Source: JAZMZS01 sp045580775 (GTDB lineage: Bacteria > Bacillota > Clostridia > Oscillospirales > CAG-272). From it: DNA of 20,764 nt. Position numbers and translations under genes: made by a program. Positions 8,501 to 14,996 of this stretch are shown one piece after another. The stretch lies in contig JAZNOK010000049.1 in the NCBI GenBank assembly GCA_045580775.1, forward strand, positions 1 through 20,764, given 5' to 3'. The notes under the pieces were generated by a model. It worked only from the letters and a program-made list of their open reading frames with translations. It did not search any database and had not been told where the DNA came from. Each line of letters begins with the position of its first letter. The first letter of the stretch is position 1.

Positions 8501-11446
8501 ATGGCGGTATATCATCTCTTCTTCTACCGCCACGCAACGGCAGAGCAGAAGCTGACCTACGATGCGGATGCTCTTTATTACCACTATGCACCTACCTACG
8601 GTCAGATAGGCGACCCCAACGGTCTTGTATATAACGAAAAGACGGGCGAATACCACCTCTACCACCAGCATCAGCTCTACGGAGTGAGAACGTCAAGCCC
8701 ACACTGGTCGCTTGCAACGTCAAAGGACCTTGTAAACTGGACCGAACAGCATGTAGTTCTTGCTCCCGATGAGTACGGATATATCATGTCGGGATGCGGC
8801 GTTATCGACCGCAATAACACATCGGGACTCTTTGACGATTCCGTAGCACCCGAGGAAAGAATAGTAGCACTCTTCTCCTATTCTTCCGTGTCCGTCGGAC
8901 TTGCATATTCGACCGACGGCGGTATGAGCTTTACAAAATACAGCGAGCCCGTAATTCCTACCTACAAATACACGAGCCAGTTCAGAGACCCCAAGATAAT
9001 TTGGTTTGAGGATGAATCCCTAGAAGGCGGCGGTGAGTGGCTGATGGTAATTGCAGGCGGAAAAGCACATATGTACACCTCCCCCGACCTTATCAACTGG
9101 ACGTTTGCAGGAGATATATGCGGAGTTGACGGTGTGCAGATAGATACAGAGTGCCCTGATCTCTTCCCGCTTGCTCTCGATTCCGATCCTACCGATACGA
9201 AGTGGGTGTTCTCGGCAGGAGGCAAGTACGTAGTTATCGGCGATCTTACGAGAAACGGCGACGGAAGCTACAGCTTTGACGCTATCACAAAGCAGACGCT
9301 TTTTGACGGAAGTCGCGGATATGCTACGCAGAGCTATTATAATACGGCAGACGGCAGACGTATCCTTATGAGCTGGAATATGGAGTGGGGTGCAAGTGCA
9401 CTCGAGGGCTCCAAGGTCTGGAACGCAATGCAGTGCCTGCCTATGGAAATAAAGCTCACCCTGAATGACGACGGACAGTACGGAGTGTCCGTACTTCCTG
9501 TGAGTGAGATAGAGAACGCTATCCCGGACGAGGCGTATACAGACCTGTCGGGCACGGAGCTTACAACCGCTGAGACCGTGCTTACCACAGACAAGGAGAT
9601 CAGTGCCGCTGTCATAGATATCAAGGCAGACGTTTCATCGGCGGACGGTTTCAAGCTGAAGGTCAAATCTAACGGCACTCACGCTTCCTATATCACCTAC
9701 TCTAAGGCAACCGGCAAGCTTACCTTCGACTTTTCAAAATCGGGAACAACGGCTTTCTCCCCCGTTGTTACAAGAGCTCTTACCCCCGACGCTGACGGCA
9801 TAGTATCGCTCAGAGTGTATATTGACAGATGCACCGTGGAGGTGTTCAGCACCGACGGAAGCGTTGCCGTAGCATTCTGTGCTAACCCCAACCCAAACAG
9901 AAACGGAATGAGCATTACGGCAGTAGGCGGTACGGTCACGCTTGACAGCCTAAAGATCTACGATATGGTGTCGAACAGAGGCGAGGATACATACAGACCC
10001 AACTACCACTTTACCCGTGAATACGGCTTCCTTGCAGACCCCAACGGTCTATGGTATGACGCTTCAACAGGCACATATCACATGTACTTCCAGTCCTACG
10101 AGCAGGAATTCAGAAGCGGCTCGACCTCTCCCAGCTGGGGACATGCCACCTCGACAGATCTTGTGAATTGGACTCACCACGGTTTTGCACTTGATTTCGG
10201 ATACGATGAATCCGGTTGTGCCGTAGTGGACGAAAAGAACACCTCGGGACTGTTTGATGAGTCTACACCTCCCGAGCAGAGAGTGGTTGCAATATATTCG
10301 AGAGGCATTTCGGGAGTTGAATCTCAGTGGCTTGCTTATTCTGTCGACGGCGGTTACAGCTTTATCGACGGCGGAATGGTCATCACACCCGAGCAGAGTG
10401 CGTTTTACGGTGTGGTCGCTCAGTTCAGAGATCCCAAGATCGTATGGATAGAGGACGAGACCAAGGCAAACGGAGGCTGTTGGCTTATGATGATAGGCGG
10501 AGGCAGAGCACAGTTGTTTGCATCCGACGATCTTCTTACGTGGGAATGGCAGTCGGCAGTTTTGGATACTGCAGGTAACTACGTTGTGACAGAATGCCCC
10601 GATTTCTTCCCGCTGGACCTCGACGGTAACGCAGAGAACGAAAAATGGATACTCTCGGGCGGCGGTAACTGGTATACTGTAGGAACTCTTGCAAAGGGTG
10701 CGGACGGCAAGTACGTCTATACGATCGAGCAGGACAAGAGAGAGATCAATATGACCTCCTCGTTCAGCGGTGTGTACGCAACGCAGAGCTTCTATAATAC
10801 TCCGCAGGACAGACGTATGAGCCTGAACTGGATGGTAGATACCTCCTCCGACAAGCTCGTTCTCCGCGACAAGGAATGGAACGGCGTAATGTCCTTTGCA
10901 TACGTTTACGAGCTTGTCACCGACGGTGATGTGATGCTTTTGACGAGCCTTCCTGCAGAGCAGATATATACCGAGCTTTGCAACGATGCTGACTTCAGCT
11001 ATTCGGGAAGCCTCAGCTCCTTGGAAACAGATGCACTTCTCTCGTCGCTTGAAGGAGAGAGTTATATCATCCGTGCTAAGATCAAGGCTGAGGATGCAGG
11101 TTTGTTTGGCTTTAGGCTTCGTTCGGGAGACGAGAACGAGACCTTAGCATACTACGATGCAGAGCATGGAATATTTGCGGTAGATACGACAAATTCCGGC
11201 GATCTCGCACTGAATCCCACCTACAAATATACAGGTGGCGTTTGTTCGAGAAATCTCGCGACAGATGAACAAGGGTATATCACTCTCGATATATTTGTGG
11301 ATAACTGTCTGCTTGAGGTCTTTGCGAACAGCGGAATTGCAGCTTGCTCTGTAATGGTATTCCCTGAGAAGGATGACAGAAGCATCGGACTGTTCTCGGA
11401 TGGAAATATCACGGTGGACAGTCTGCAGGTATACATTGTAGAATAA
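2516..11446 (+). CDS. Giant secreted multidomain fructanase: beta-helix, SGNH hydrolase, internal dockerin, tandem GH32
   Basis: A 2976-residue exported protein. ATG 2516 follows AAGGAGG by 6 bases; a TTG at 2498 is less likely. Order: signal peptide (cleavage about AFA26-D27); beta-helix-like repeats 54-940 with recurring INGGTF-type strands and a restart motif near 610; SGNH/GDSL hydrolase 943-1160 (GDSIT with S951, GTND 1030-1033, D1135/H1138); four Cys-rich TCTEGY-type repeats 1165-1376; a third beta-helix-like region 1377-1675; type I dockerin 1679-1732 (two intact calcium loops, D1680 to D1691 and D1712 to D1723); a lectin-like sandwich about 1740-1910; two paralogous GH32 modules, each with a C-terminal sandwich. 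GH32 catalytic residues are present in both: D2033/D2158/E2212 and D2508/D2639/E2693 (DPNG, FRDPK, TECPD). It should hydrolyse levan- or inulin-type fructan while docked to a cohesin. No LPXTG or SLH anchor is seen. Fructanase activity is well supported; substrate linkage and the esterase role are inferred. Confidence 0.93.
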   Translation: MKTKRILSILLSLLMMLGCFTPGAFADVQVQESEPVGVENEKADNNEPELSSDAVIFVSDTGDDANNGLSADTAVGTLCRAIELLGNDGGTVVVCGSVSFGSAQNGAYTEPEHKGLVYVTSVYGGVDYRESGAVLAFSANSQTSAFCHYKLGGNTTFENVSFECSVYIVFSALGNFITMGEGITASCELSVVGLLDCTDAPAAADRFYTQDTHIIIKSGAYSTVAGFSRNAKVASEASDVEFTALGDSYITVDGGTVAFLIGKAVNSVGGDYGNSYIEINGGTFTGSVAGATYNANGGTFGHNYIEINGTPTFSTYFAGVATKPTNGVYSGADITVNGGTFKSAFQGGSYQGATPYLGDITTKINAGSFTFLNGISMDTTDAACGVMTLDFAGGNVANNFSGGAYRGNIKADIMNITASGGTINIFCGGSYGTSTAPVSMKVERMYINFAGATVKGDAYAAIGYSAPDNCDLGRVYVNVSAGSINGTDRGLCAARNVPSGKVLNFDLVSYNISGGTVNKMYAGAGFGNKANGRTVLVYSGGTIKGNLSTARMSGYHKYYFMNGKNISDVTFATGANDWWPNFTTAGAAYRIEYAEDIDRVYLDMATGSWANDGLSADKPLLSLIDAVAALGDDGGEIVITSPYEASGGLEIPETNGKITFTTNDGTTDFAKTNGAYFRQAGAIYLGSDTEFTDITFSNTAQRNIYARGHNVTFSESVRTSDGSVPMGLFAGNFVSAAAAAAGGLSPRAVSYYDDQTITILGGDFYTYIGGNARGGNVASVGTHYGDMTLTVGGNARFVSDFKNDDVASNAFQLIGMNIHKGTLTANITGGYFDTTMYVIGRMGVYTNNVTHGLFFFDDARVELDANISITGGEFAGGIFKSAMNDGDNPNSGTLDINVTGGSFADDFKFIERSFIGETRITGNVASEGFDIINGKENIAQQPLRVVCIGDSITQGAGTTAETVDGYTYGAYNFTYPAYLDAMLGSGGIAGNFGYGGSRAYFACNTYFYGSSSWGLTRNFGDADAVVIALGTNDWRHVYEGGVYNEYGENTYKASLGALIEYCHAEFPNAVVYLTTAIARYDHAQAAYAVENIIVPAQREVAGEYSYVKLIDLYELMLPYGEADMAAGEYKYYHTDKLHLQNGGYEKMAELILGGMDYCYYDKTVTEPTCTESGYTSLECIYCGDKRIDSDSYTDPIGHDFSVELGRTEPADGNDGEIRYGCSRCDIQTTVIIKADGKDYAKTEIIAPTCTEQGYTRHICSSDGTYYDDTYIPALGHDYAKEKVESTCVTEGSITYTCRSCGHSYTETIPTSGHTPTEATCTEPSVCTVCSEKLADPLGHSYEYTVAEPGEHTLGLRTGVCSVCKDTYSEYIDATEGLVVFVDTNAEGNGDGSEASPFNTYTAALQYAEGKFDRTIVLMSTVAFTGYYTEPAHEGKYTVTSVFDGKDYGGGWSLNSGAHYVLSGPLTLDDMTVNVDTTTVIRARFNPITVESGVEMTGNLATIFLVGGDQGASSTMDTSKDTSITLRGGYFSEVIGGGRAAIPNNYTGCVNIYIGGDASVGRVFVGHRGVGTGARIGDANVIIDGGRIAYFLTGTDTLDGACTGNIKITVTNNFDLSGSFTEDAGNSTEGFSGSTVLISSSLAALANSGRIELYLYSAYRALELDLCDRQSFSGIYDMRPDIDGDGEINNADLILTVRYLSGFEIDIIKTWFDINGDGKMNNRDAITLIQKLAFSMSDSYVHNIDFGQLEVSAGSYAYKNGVLSANNAGTAGAYAITNVTFDGNSYYSLEANITSPYTGTDNTAEAGVVFGYGSGRHFVFALNRQNVNVRIIENGKTDITVLKHAPLSSYLTAVKNGKTAKLRLDVFPGGECVIYLDTEIVGRVTVDGMDTGRVGFYTSKRSAEFSEITLRSVELSHYDGAFSVEGAEENTAFSGTYSRGYDVTLGQDKVYIYLDLPTGCFAYLDGKQLSESRIEISVDDNIQKNELKITDLANRGMAVYHLFFYRHATAEQKLTYDADALYYHYAPTYGQIGDPNGLVYNEKTGEYHLYHQHQLYGVRTSSPHWSLATSKDLVNWTEQHVVLAPDEYGYIMSGCGVIDRNNTSGLFDDSVAPEERIVALFSYSSVSVGLAYSTDGGMSFTKYSEPVIPTYKYTSQFRDPKIIWFEDESLEGGGEWLMVIAGGKAHMYTSPDLINWTFAGDICGVDGVQIDTECPDLFPLALDSDPTDTKWVFSAGGKYVVIGDLTRNGDGSYSFDAITKQTLFDGSRGYATQSYYNTADGRRILMSWNMEWGASALEGSKVWNAMQCLPMEIKLTLNDDGQYGVSVLPVSEIENAIPDEAYTDLSGTELTTAETVLTTDKEISAAVIDIKADVSSADGFKLKVKSNGTHASYITYSKATGKLTFDFSKSGTTAFSPVVTRALTPDADGIVSLRVYIDRCTVEVFSTDGSVAVAFCANPNPNRNGMSITAVGGTVTLDSLKIYDMVSNRGEDTYRPNYHFTREYGFLADPNGLWYDASTGTYHMYFQSYEQEFRSGSTSPSWGHATSTDLVNWTHHGFALDFGYDESGCAVVDEKNTSGLFDESTPPEQRVVAIYSRGISGVESQWLAYSVDGGYSFIDGGMVITPEQSAFYGVVAQFRDPKIVWIEDETKANGGCWLMMIGGGRAQLFASDDLLTWEWQSAVLDTAGNYVVTECPDFFPLDLDGNAENEKWILSGGGNWYTVGTLAKGADGKYVYTIEQDKREINMTSSFSGVYATQSFYNTPQDRRMSLNWMVDTSSDKLVLRDKEWNGVMSFAYVYELVTDGDVMLLTSLPAEQIYTELCNDADFSYSGSLSSLETDALLSSLEGESYIIRAKIKAEDAGLFGFRLRSGDENETLAYYDAEHGIFAVDTTNSGDLALNPTYKYTGGVCSRNLATDEQGYITLDIFVDNCLLEVFANSGIAACSVMVFPEKDDRSIGLFSDGNITVDSLQVYIVE

Positions 11447-11474
11447 TCAATAGCTTTCATCTTCATTCTTACAT

Positions 11475-11516
11475 AAAAGCTGCCCTTTCCGATAAGCGGA
11501 AAGGGCAGCTTTTTTT
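11475..11516 (+). terminator. Rho-independent terminator of the giant fructanase gene
   Basis: A perfect 17-bp stem pairs 11475-11491 (AAAAGCTGCCCTTTCCG) with 11497-11513 around a 5-base loop; the T run continues to 11516. It starts 29 bases after the stop codon. Confidence 0.95.
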
Positions 11517-11526
11517 ACTCTATGGG

Positions 11527-11573
11527 AAATGACGTTTTTGCCGTATCTCTTCAAAGAATTAGTCAGCATAGGC
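11527..11573. repeat. 47-bp direct repeat, copy 2 (right border of the fructanase block)
   Basis: This is the second copy of the element at 1342-1387, identical at 45 of 47 aligned positions. It begins 11 bases after the giant gene's terminator and points the same way as copy 1. The stretch after it (11581-11640) differs from the other copy and holds several short GC-rich self-complementary runs. Confidence 0.85.
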
Positions 11574-11681
11574 GGGTTGCGGCAATGCCGGGACTGCGTC
11601 CGGTACCGCGGTTGCCGCGATAACTGCAATGATCCGTGCAGAGAATCTCTCGTAACCTGGTTTTACCTTAAAAACAACGGA

Positions 11682-12467
11682 TTATTTGCGGCGTCTTTTG
11701 CTGTATTCTGTAGGTGTGTATCCTACGATCTTTTTGAAAGTCTTGGAAAAATGATATATACTGTTAAAACCGACGCTTTCGGCAATGTCTGATATCGGCA
11801 TATAGTCGCCTGAAAGCATATCTTTGGCTTTTTCCATTCTGACAGTCTGAAGATATCTCATAGGAGGCTGACCGAATACCGTAGAGAAGATCTTTCTGAA
11901 ATATACGCTAGACACACCTGCTATCTCGGCCAGATCGTCAATCGACAGCTCTGTGTTTGCATAATTTTCCTCCAGGTATCTGACAGCAGGGGATATGAGT
12001 TCATATTTTGAGGAGGAGTAGTATGCCGATAGCATTTTTTCCTGGAGTTTGGCAAGTATGTCGTACAGCCCTGACATGCAGTTGAGTTCATAAGCAGGCT
12101 TTTTGAATGTCCACTTTCTTTCCAGTCCTATCATCTTGTTTACGAAATCATGCTTGTGGCTGACGCTGAGACTGATAATGTCAGGGGACTCACCGTCATA
12201 ATCTGCTTCAAACTCTATCATGTAGCATTCACCGAGTTCTTCAAATGTATGTTTGTAGGACGCTCCCTTTGGCAGAATTACAACGTGGTCTGCATCTGAG
12301 ACGTGCTCTTTTCCGGAGGATCTGTATATCGTACGTCCCTCGCTTTTGACCGATATTGCCCAACACTCTCTGTTAGACCTTTGAGAGGTATGGGTGTGAG
12401 TGATATTTATCCTGTTTACGGCAAGGATACGTTTTACCGCGATTTTTGACAGATCGAGCTTTGCCAT
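11682..12467 (-). CDS. AraC-family transcriptional regulator, divergent from the Gfo/Idh/MocA gene
   Basis: The 261-residue product carries the AraC DNA-binding domain at residues about 160-258: a first helix-turn-helix (LSIDDLAEIAGVSSVYFRKIF) and a second ending in GFNSIYHFSKTFKKIVGYTPTEYSK. The N-terminal 1-120 is a divergent cupin-like sensor (HVVILPKGASYKHTF resembles its core). The ATG is preceded on its own strand by GGAGG with a 5-base spacer, and a near-consensus promoter lies upstream. It converges with the giant fructanase gene and diverges from the oxidoreductase at 12707, so it more likely controls the latter, although action on the fructanase cannot be excluded. It is not a recent copy of the AraC gene at 1455: the two proteins share only family motifs. 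The ligand is unknown. Confidence 0.93.
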   Translation of the reverse strand: MAKLDLSKIAVKRILAVNRINITHTHTSQRSNRECWAISVKSEGRTIYRSSGKEHVSDADHVVILPKGASYKHTFEELGECYMIEFEADYDGESPDIISLSVSHKHDFVNKMIGLERKWTFKKPAYELNCMSGLYDILAKLQEKMLSAYYSSSKYELISPAVRYLEENYANTELSIDDLAEIAGVSSVYFRKIFSTVFGQPPMRYLQTVRMEKAKDMLSGDYMPISDIAESVGFNSIYHFSKTFKKIVGYTPTEYSKRRRK

Positions 12468-12497
12468 GATATCCTCCGTGTTGCTGATGTATAGATT

Positions 12498-12526
12498 ATT
12501 TTATACAAAAGAAAACAACATGTCAA
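12498..12526 (-). promoter_or_regulatory. Sigma-A promoter of the second araC gene
   Basis: On the minus strand a perfect TTGACA (plus 12521-12526) and TAAAAT (plus 12498-12503) are separated by 17 bases. It lies 31 bases upstream of the araC start codon. Confidence 0.8.
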
Positions 12527-12578
12527 CATATCAGCGTCAAGAACTGTATCAAAAATGACAAAAATATCACTGTGTACA

Positions 12579-12608
12579 TTTACAACTTTAGCTGTCGCGT
12601 GATAGCAT
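12579..12608 (+). promoter_or_regulatory. Probable promoter of the Gfo/Idh/MocA gene
   Basis: TTTACA (12579-12584) and TAGCAT (12603-12608) are separated by 18 bases. The -10 box is poor (four of six), consistent with a promoter that needs activation by the adjacent AraC regulator. The leader to the ATG would be about 90 bases. Confidence 0.45.
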
Positions 12609-12637
12609 AAATTCAGAGCAAGATCTAAAAATGTCAG

Positions 12638-12677
12638 GCGGAGGGAGCCGCTTTTTTTAAGAAGTCTGCATCAGACT
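12638..12677 (+). promoter_or_regulatory. Two small hairpins in the leader of the Gfo/Idh/MocA gene
   Basis: GCGG-agggag-CCGC is followed by seven T residues (12638-12658) and resembles a weak terminator or attenuator. A perfect AGTCTG-cat-CAGACT hairpin follows at 12663-12677. Both lie between the probable promoter and the start codon. The first stem is only 4 bp, so a role in attenuation is speculative. Confidence 0.3.
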
Positions 12678-12706
12678 GCTGTAAGGTACTCGGATGAGGT
12701 AAAGAT

Positions 12707-13705
12707 ATGAAAAAGATAAAGATAGGACAAATAGGCATAGGACACAATCACGGAGCGGCAAAGGCGGCAGATCTTCGTAGACTGTCTGATATATATGACT
12801 TTGTCGGTATCGTCGTTCCTGAGCATGACCGTGAATACTTCTCAAGGCGTTACCTTGACGAATATAAGGATATTCCTGTCATGAGTGAGGAGGAGTTGTT
12901 TTGTATAGCTGACCTGGATGCTGTGCTCATAGAAACGTGTGTTCCTTATCTCGTTCCGACTGCACGGAGAGCAATCGACCATGGACTGCACATTCATCTT
13001 GACAAACCGGCAGGAGAAGACATCGCGGAGTATGAACAGATGTTGTCCGAGGCAGAGGCGAAGGGCCTTGCTGTTCAGATGGGGTACATGTACCGATACA
13101 ACCCGGGAGTGCTGTATGCCTTAGATCAGATAGAACGAGGGGAGCTGGGTGATATCATGTATATCGACGCACACATGAGTACCGGCCATGATGAGAAGTT
13201 CCGCAAATACCTGTCTCAGTTTACAGGCGGTACTATGTATATTTTCGGATGCCACCTGATAGATCTGATAGTAAAGATAAAGGGCAGACCCGAGCGTATA
13301 GTATCGTTTAATACAAACTCACATCAGGATGGAATAGACTTTCCCGACAACTGTGCCGCCGCTCTTGTGTACAAAGACGGTACCTGTTTTGTACGTACCT
13401 CATCAGTGGAGGTGAACGGTTGGGGCAGACGGCAGTTTGTTGTTTGCGGAACGAAGGGCACTATAGAGATAAAGCCGATCGAATCTCCGATGTCAGTGAC
13501 ACAAGCATACGCTCAAACAGCAAAGCCGTGGCGTGATATTCATAGTGATATATTCCCTCCGAAGCAGGAGCACCGTTATATTAACATGCTCTGTGACTTT
13601 GCAAAGATCATACGCGGCGAAGAAATCAACAAATACACATACGAGCACGATCTGTATGTGCACAAGGCGACACTTGCGGCGTGCGGATTTGACATTGAGC
13701 TGTAA
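12707..13705 (+). CDS. Gfo/Idh/MocA-family NAD(P)-dependent oxidoreductase
   Basis: The 332-residue product has the family's usual length and two-domain plan. The N-terminal Rossmann fold begins IGQIGIGHNHG (residues 6-16), a variant of the GxGxxG loop. LDKPAG at 98-103 is the EKP-type motif with catalytic K100. GYMYRYNPG (126-134) and FGCHLIDL (180-187, probable catalytic H183) belong to the C-terminal substrate domain. Such enzymes oxidise or reduce sugars, inositols or sugar derivatives in the cytoplasm. The ATG follows a modest GAGGT site. It is divergent from an AraC regulator and 28 bases upstream of a broken oxidoreductase gene that was probably its operon partner. The Asp in place of Glu in the DKP motif is a known variation. 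The substrate cannot be read from the sequence; a link to sugar catabolism is inference from the neighbourhood. Confidence 0.9.
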   Translation: MKKIKIGQIGIGHNHGAAKAADLRRLSDIYDFVGIVVPEHDREYFSRRYLDEYKDIPVMSEEELFCIADLDAVLIETCVPYLVPTARRAIDHGLHIHLDKPAGEDIAEYEQMLSEAEAKGLAVQMGYMYRYNPGVLYALDQIERGELGDIMYIDAHMSTGHDEKFRKYLSQFTGGTMYIFGCHLIDLIVKIKGRPERIVSFNTNSHQDGIDFPDNCAAALVYKDGTCFVRTSSVEVNGWGRRQFVVCGTKGTIEIKPIESPMSVTQAYAQTAKPWRDIHSDIFPPKQEHRYINMLCDFAKIIRGEEINKYTYEHDLYVHKATLAACGFDIEL

Positions 13706-13733
13706 TTGCAGAAATATAGAGGAGATGTGAATT

Positions 13734-13926
13734 ATGAAAGCAATGCTCACGGATAAAGACGGTCATCTTGTGTGGAGCGATGTGGAGTATCTTGCACTTG
13801 CGGATGACAGCGTTATAATAGAGATCGAGGCAGCTGCACTGAACCGTGCGGATCTGCTCCAAAGAAAAGGTGCTTATCCAAGTCCGAAAGGGTGGCCCCG
13901 AGTGGATGGGGCTTGAGGTAGCGGGA
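13734..13926 (+). pseudogene. Remnant of a quinone oxidoreductase / zinc-type alcohol dehydrogenase-like gene
   Basis: The first 55 codons look like the N terminus of the NADPH:quinone reductase (medium-chain dehydrogenase) family: MKAMLTDKDGH, then IEAAALNRADLLQRKGAYP. At the CCCC run 13896-13899 the frame breaks and a TGA follows soon after. Dropping one C restores PEWMGLEVAG, the family's next conserved block, so a one-base insertion is the likely lesion. After GLEVAG (ends 13926) no further family sequence is seen in any frame; a normal gene would need about 270 more codons, so the rest is deleted. The start codon keeps a good AGAGGAG ribosome site 28 bases after the Gfo/Idh/MocA stop, which suggests it was once the second gene of that operon. 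An expressed 60-residue peptide is possible but unlikely to function. Confidence 0.8.
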
Positions 13927-14170
13927 TTTTTGATATGGGTCCTTGCTGTTTTCTTTTTGTTTGCTCGGTTGATCTCCGGAAAAGAGAACAGAGAAAAGCA
14001 TGACACGCTTCTTTACATGTTTGCTTTTTCAAATGATCAGCTAGGTGCATTCTCCGCAAGATGCACAACAGATATACGGAAGGCTTGCCTGCGACCGTAA
14101 TTTTCCTCTCGGAGTGCTCTTTGACCGGTCTCGGCTGACATGCTCGAAATTATAAAGCACAAGTATGATA
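13927..14170. other. Gene-free stretch after the quinone oxidoreductase remnant
   Basis: About 245 bases without a credible gene. The open frame that continues from GLEVAG reads a hydrophobic stretch and ends at 14100 without family likeness. Short frames near 14050-14155 look vaguely coding but have no start with a ribosome site. It is best read as decayed sequence left by the deletion that removed the dehydrogenase. Confidence 0.55.
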
Positions 14171-14221
14171 AACTAAAAAGACACACTGCCCGGAATACCG
14201 ATCATCGGTATTCCGGGCAGT
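14171..14221 (-). terminator. Terminator of ppa
   Basis: A long perfect inverted repeat (ACTGCCCGGAATACCGAT against its complement, 14185-14202 and 14204-14221) is followed on the minus strand by a T-rich run (plus-strand A run 14175-14179). It starts 16 bases beyond the ppa stop. Confidence 0.9.
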
Positions 14222-14236
14222 AGTTTTAGTATGATC

Positions 14237-14770
14237 TTATTTGCAGAAAGTGTCAATATAGTTTCCAATGCAGCTTTCAATGACTTTGATCGCTTCTTCT
14301 CTGCCTGCGACCTCGTCAACGGCAGTTTCCTTGTTTTCGAGATTTTTATAAACTTTAAAGAAGTGCCGCATCTCATCAAAAACGTGCTTCGGAAGCTGGT
14401 CGATGCTATTGTACATATTGTAGTTAGGATCGTTGAAGGGAATAGCGATGATCTTTTCATCGTAATTGCCGTTATCTATCATCGAGATGACCCCGATCGG
14501 GTACGCTCGTACAAGGGACATCGGCTCGAGCTTTTCCGCACAAATCAAAAGCACATCGAGCGGGTCGCCGTCATCTCCGTATGTGCGAGGGATAAAGCCG
14601 TAATTTGCAGGATAGTGGGTAGATGTATACAGGATACGGTCGAGCATAATGAGACCTGTTTCTTTGTCAAGCTCGTATTTTTTCTTTGAACCCTTGGATA
14701 TTTCTATGACACATATAAAATCCTCAGGCGAGATGCGTTTTGGTGATATGTCATGCCATATATTAGACAT
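14237..14770 (-). CDS. ppa: Inorganic pyrophosphatase, soluble family I
   Basis: The 177-residue product is a full-length family I pyrophosphatase, the cytoplasmic metal-dependent enzyme that hydrolyses pyrophosphate to two phosphates and so pulls biosynthetic reactions forward. The signature YGDDGDPLDVLL carries D67, D69 and D72, which correspond to the metal-binding aspartates of the family; MIDNGNYDEKIIAIP supplies D99 and D104. YPANYGFIPRTYGDDGDP is the usual run-up to the active site. The ATG follows GGAGGT with a normal spacer. It is transcribed alone, away from yajC, from its own promoter to its own terminator. Family I is recognised by these motifs; it is unlike the DHH-type family II enzymes of many bacilli. 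Confidence 0.96.
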   Translation of the reverse strand: MSNIWHDISPKRISPEDFICVIEISKGSKKKYELDKETGLIMLDRILYTSTHYPANYGFIPRTYGDDGDPLDVLLICAEKLEPMSLVRAYPIGVISMIDNGNYDEKIIAIPFNDPNYNMYNSIDQLPKHVFDEMRHFFKVYKNLENKETAVDEVAGREEAIKVIESCIGNYIDTFCK

Positions 14771-14810
14771 AAGTGTTACCTCCTGTGTCAGTATGAACGC
14801 TTATGTACAG

Positions 14811-14839
14811 ATGATACTCCTTTTTTGGAGAAAAATCAA
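14811..14839 (-). promoter_or_regulatory. Probable promoter of ppa
   Basis: On the minus strand TTGATT (plus 14834-14839) and TATCAT (plus 14811-14816) are separated by 17 bases. Transcription would start about 35 bases before the ppa ATG. Confidence 0.6.
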
Positions 14840-14922
14840 CCCCGACAGTAATTTTTATAAAATATGCTTAAAAAAAATCCCCTCTGCCGTGTGCATTTTT
14901 CTGCTTTTTCGCATAAAAGCTA

Positions 14923-14951
14923 TTGAAAAAATATATGCCAAGGTATATAAT
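14923..14951 (+). promoter_or_regulatory. Sigma-A promoter of the yajC gene cluster
   Basis: TTGAAA (14923-14928) and a perfect TATAAT (14946-14951) are separated by 17 bases, 45 bases before the yajC start codon. Confidence 0.85.
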
Positions 14952-14996
14952 GGATAGGTATATGTAAAAGTATGCTTATTTTTAGGAGGAAGAAAA

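Noticed and set aside
11581..11657. Cluster of small GC-rich inverted repeats downstream of the second araC gene
   Set aside because: The stems are only 4-5 bp and overlap one another, with no T run on the minus strand to act as the araC terminator. Likely chance, or part of a larger repeat not resolvable here.
13846..14100. Possible 84-residue membrane protein
   Set aside because: Its start lies inside the quinone oxidoreductase fragment and its first part is the frameshifted GLEVAG block of that family. There is no ribosome site, and the hydrophobic stretch looks accidental.
14040..14155. Possible coding remnants (frames reading DAQQIYGRLACDRN and DMLEIIKHKYDKL)
   Set aside because: No start, no length and no recognisable family; kept only as part of the decayed stretch.
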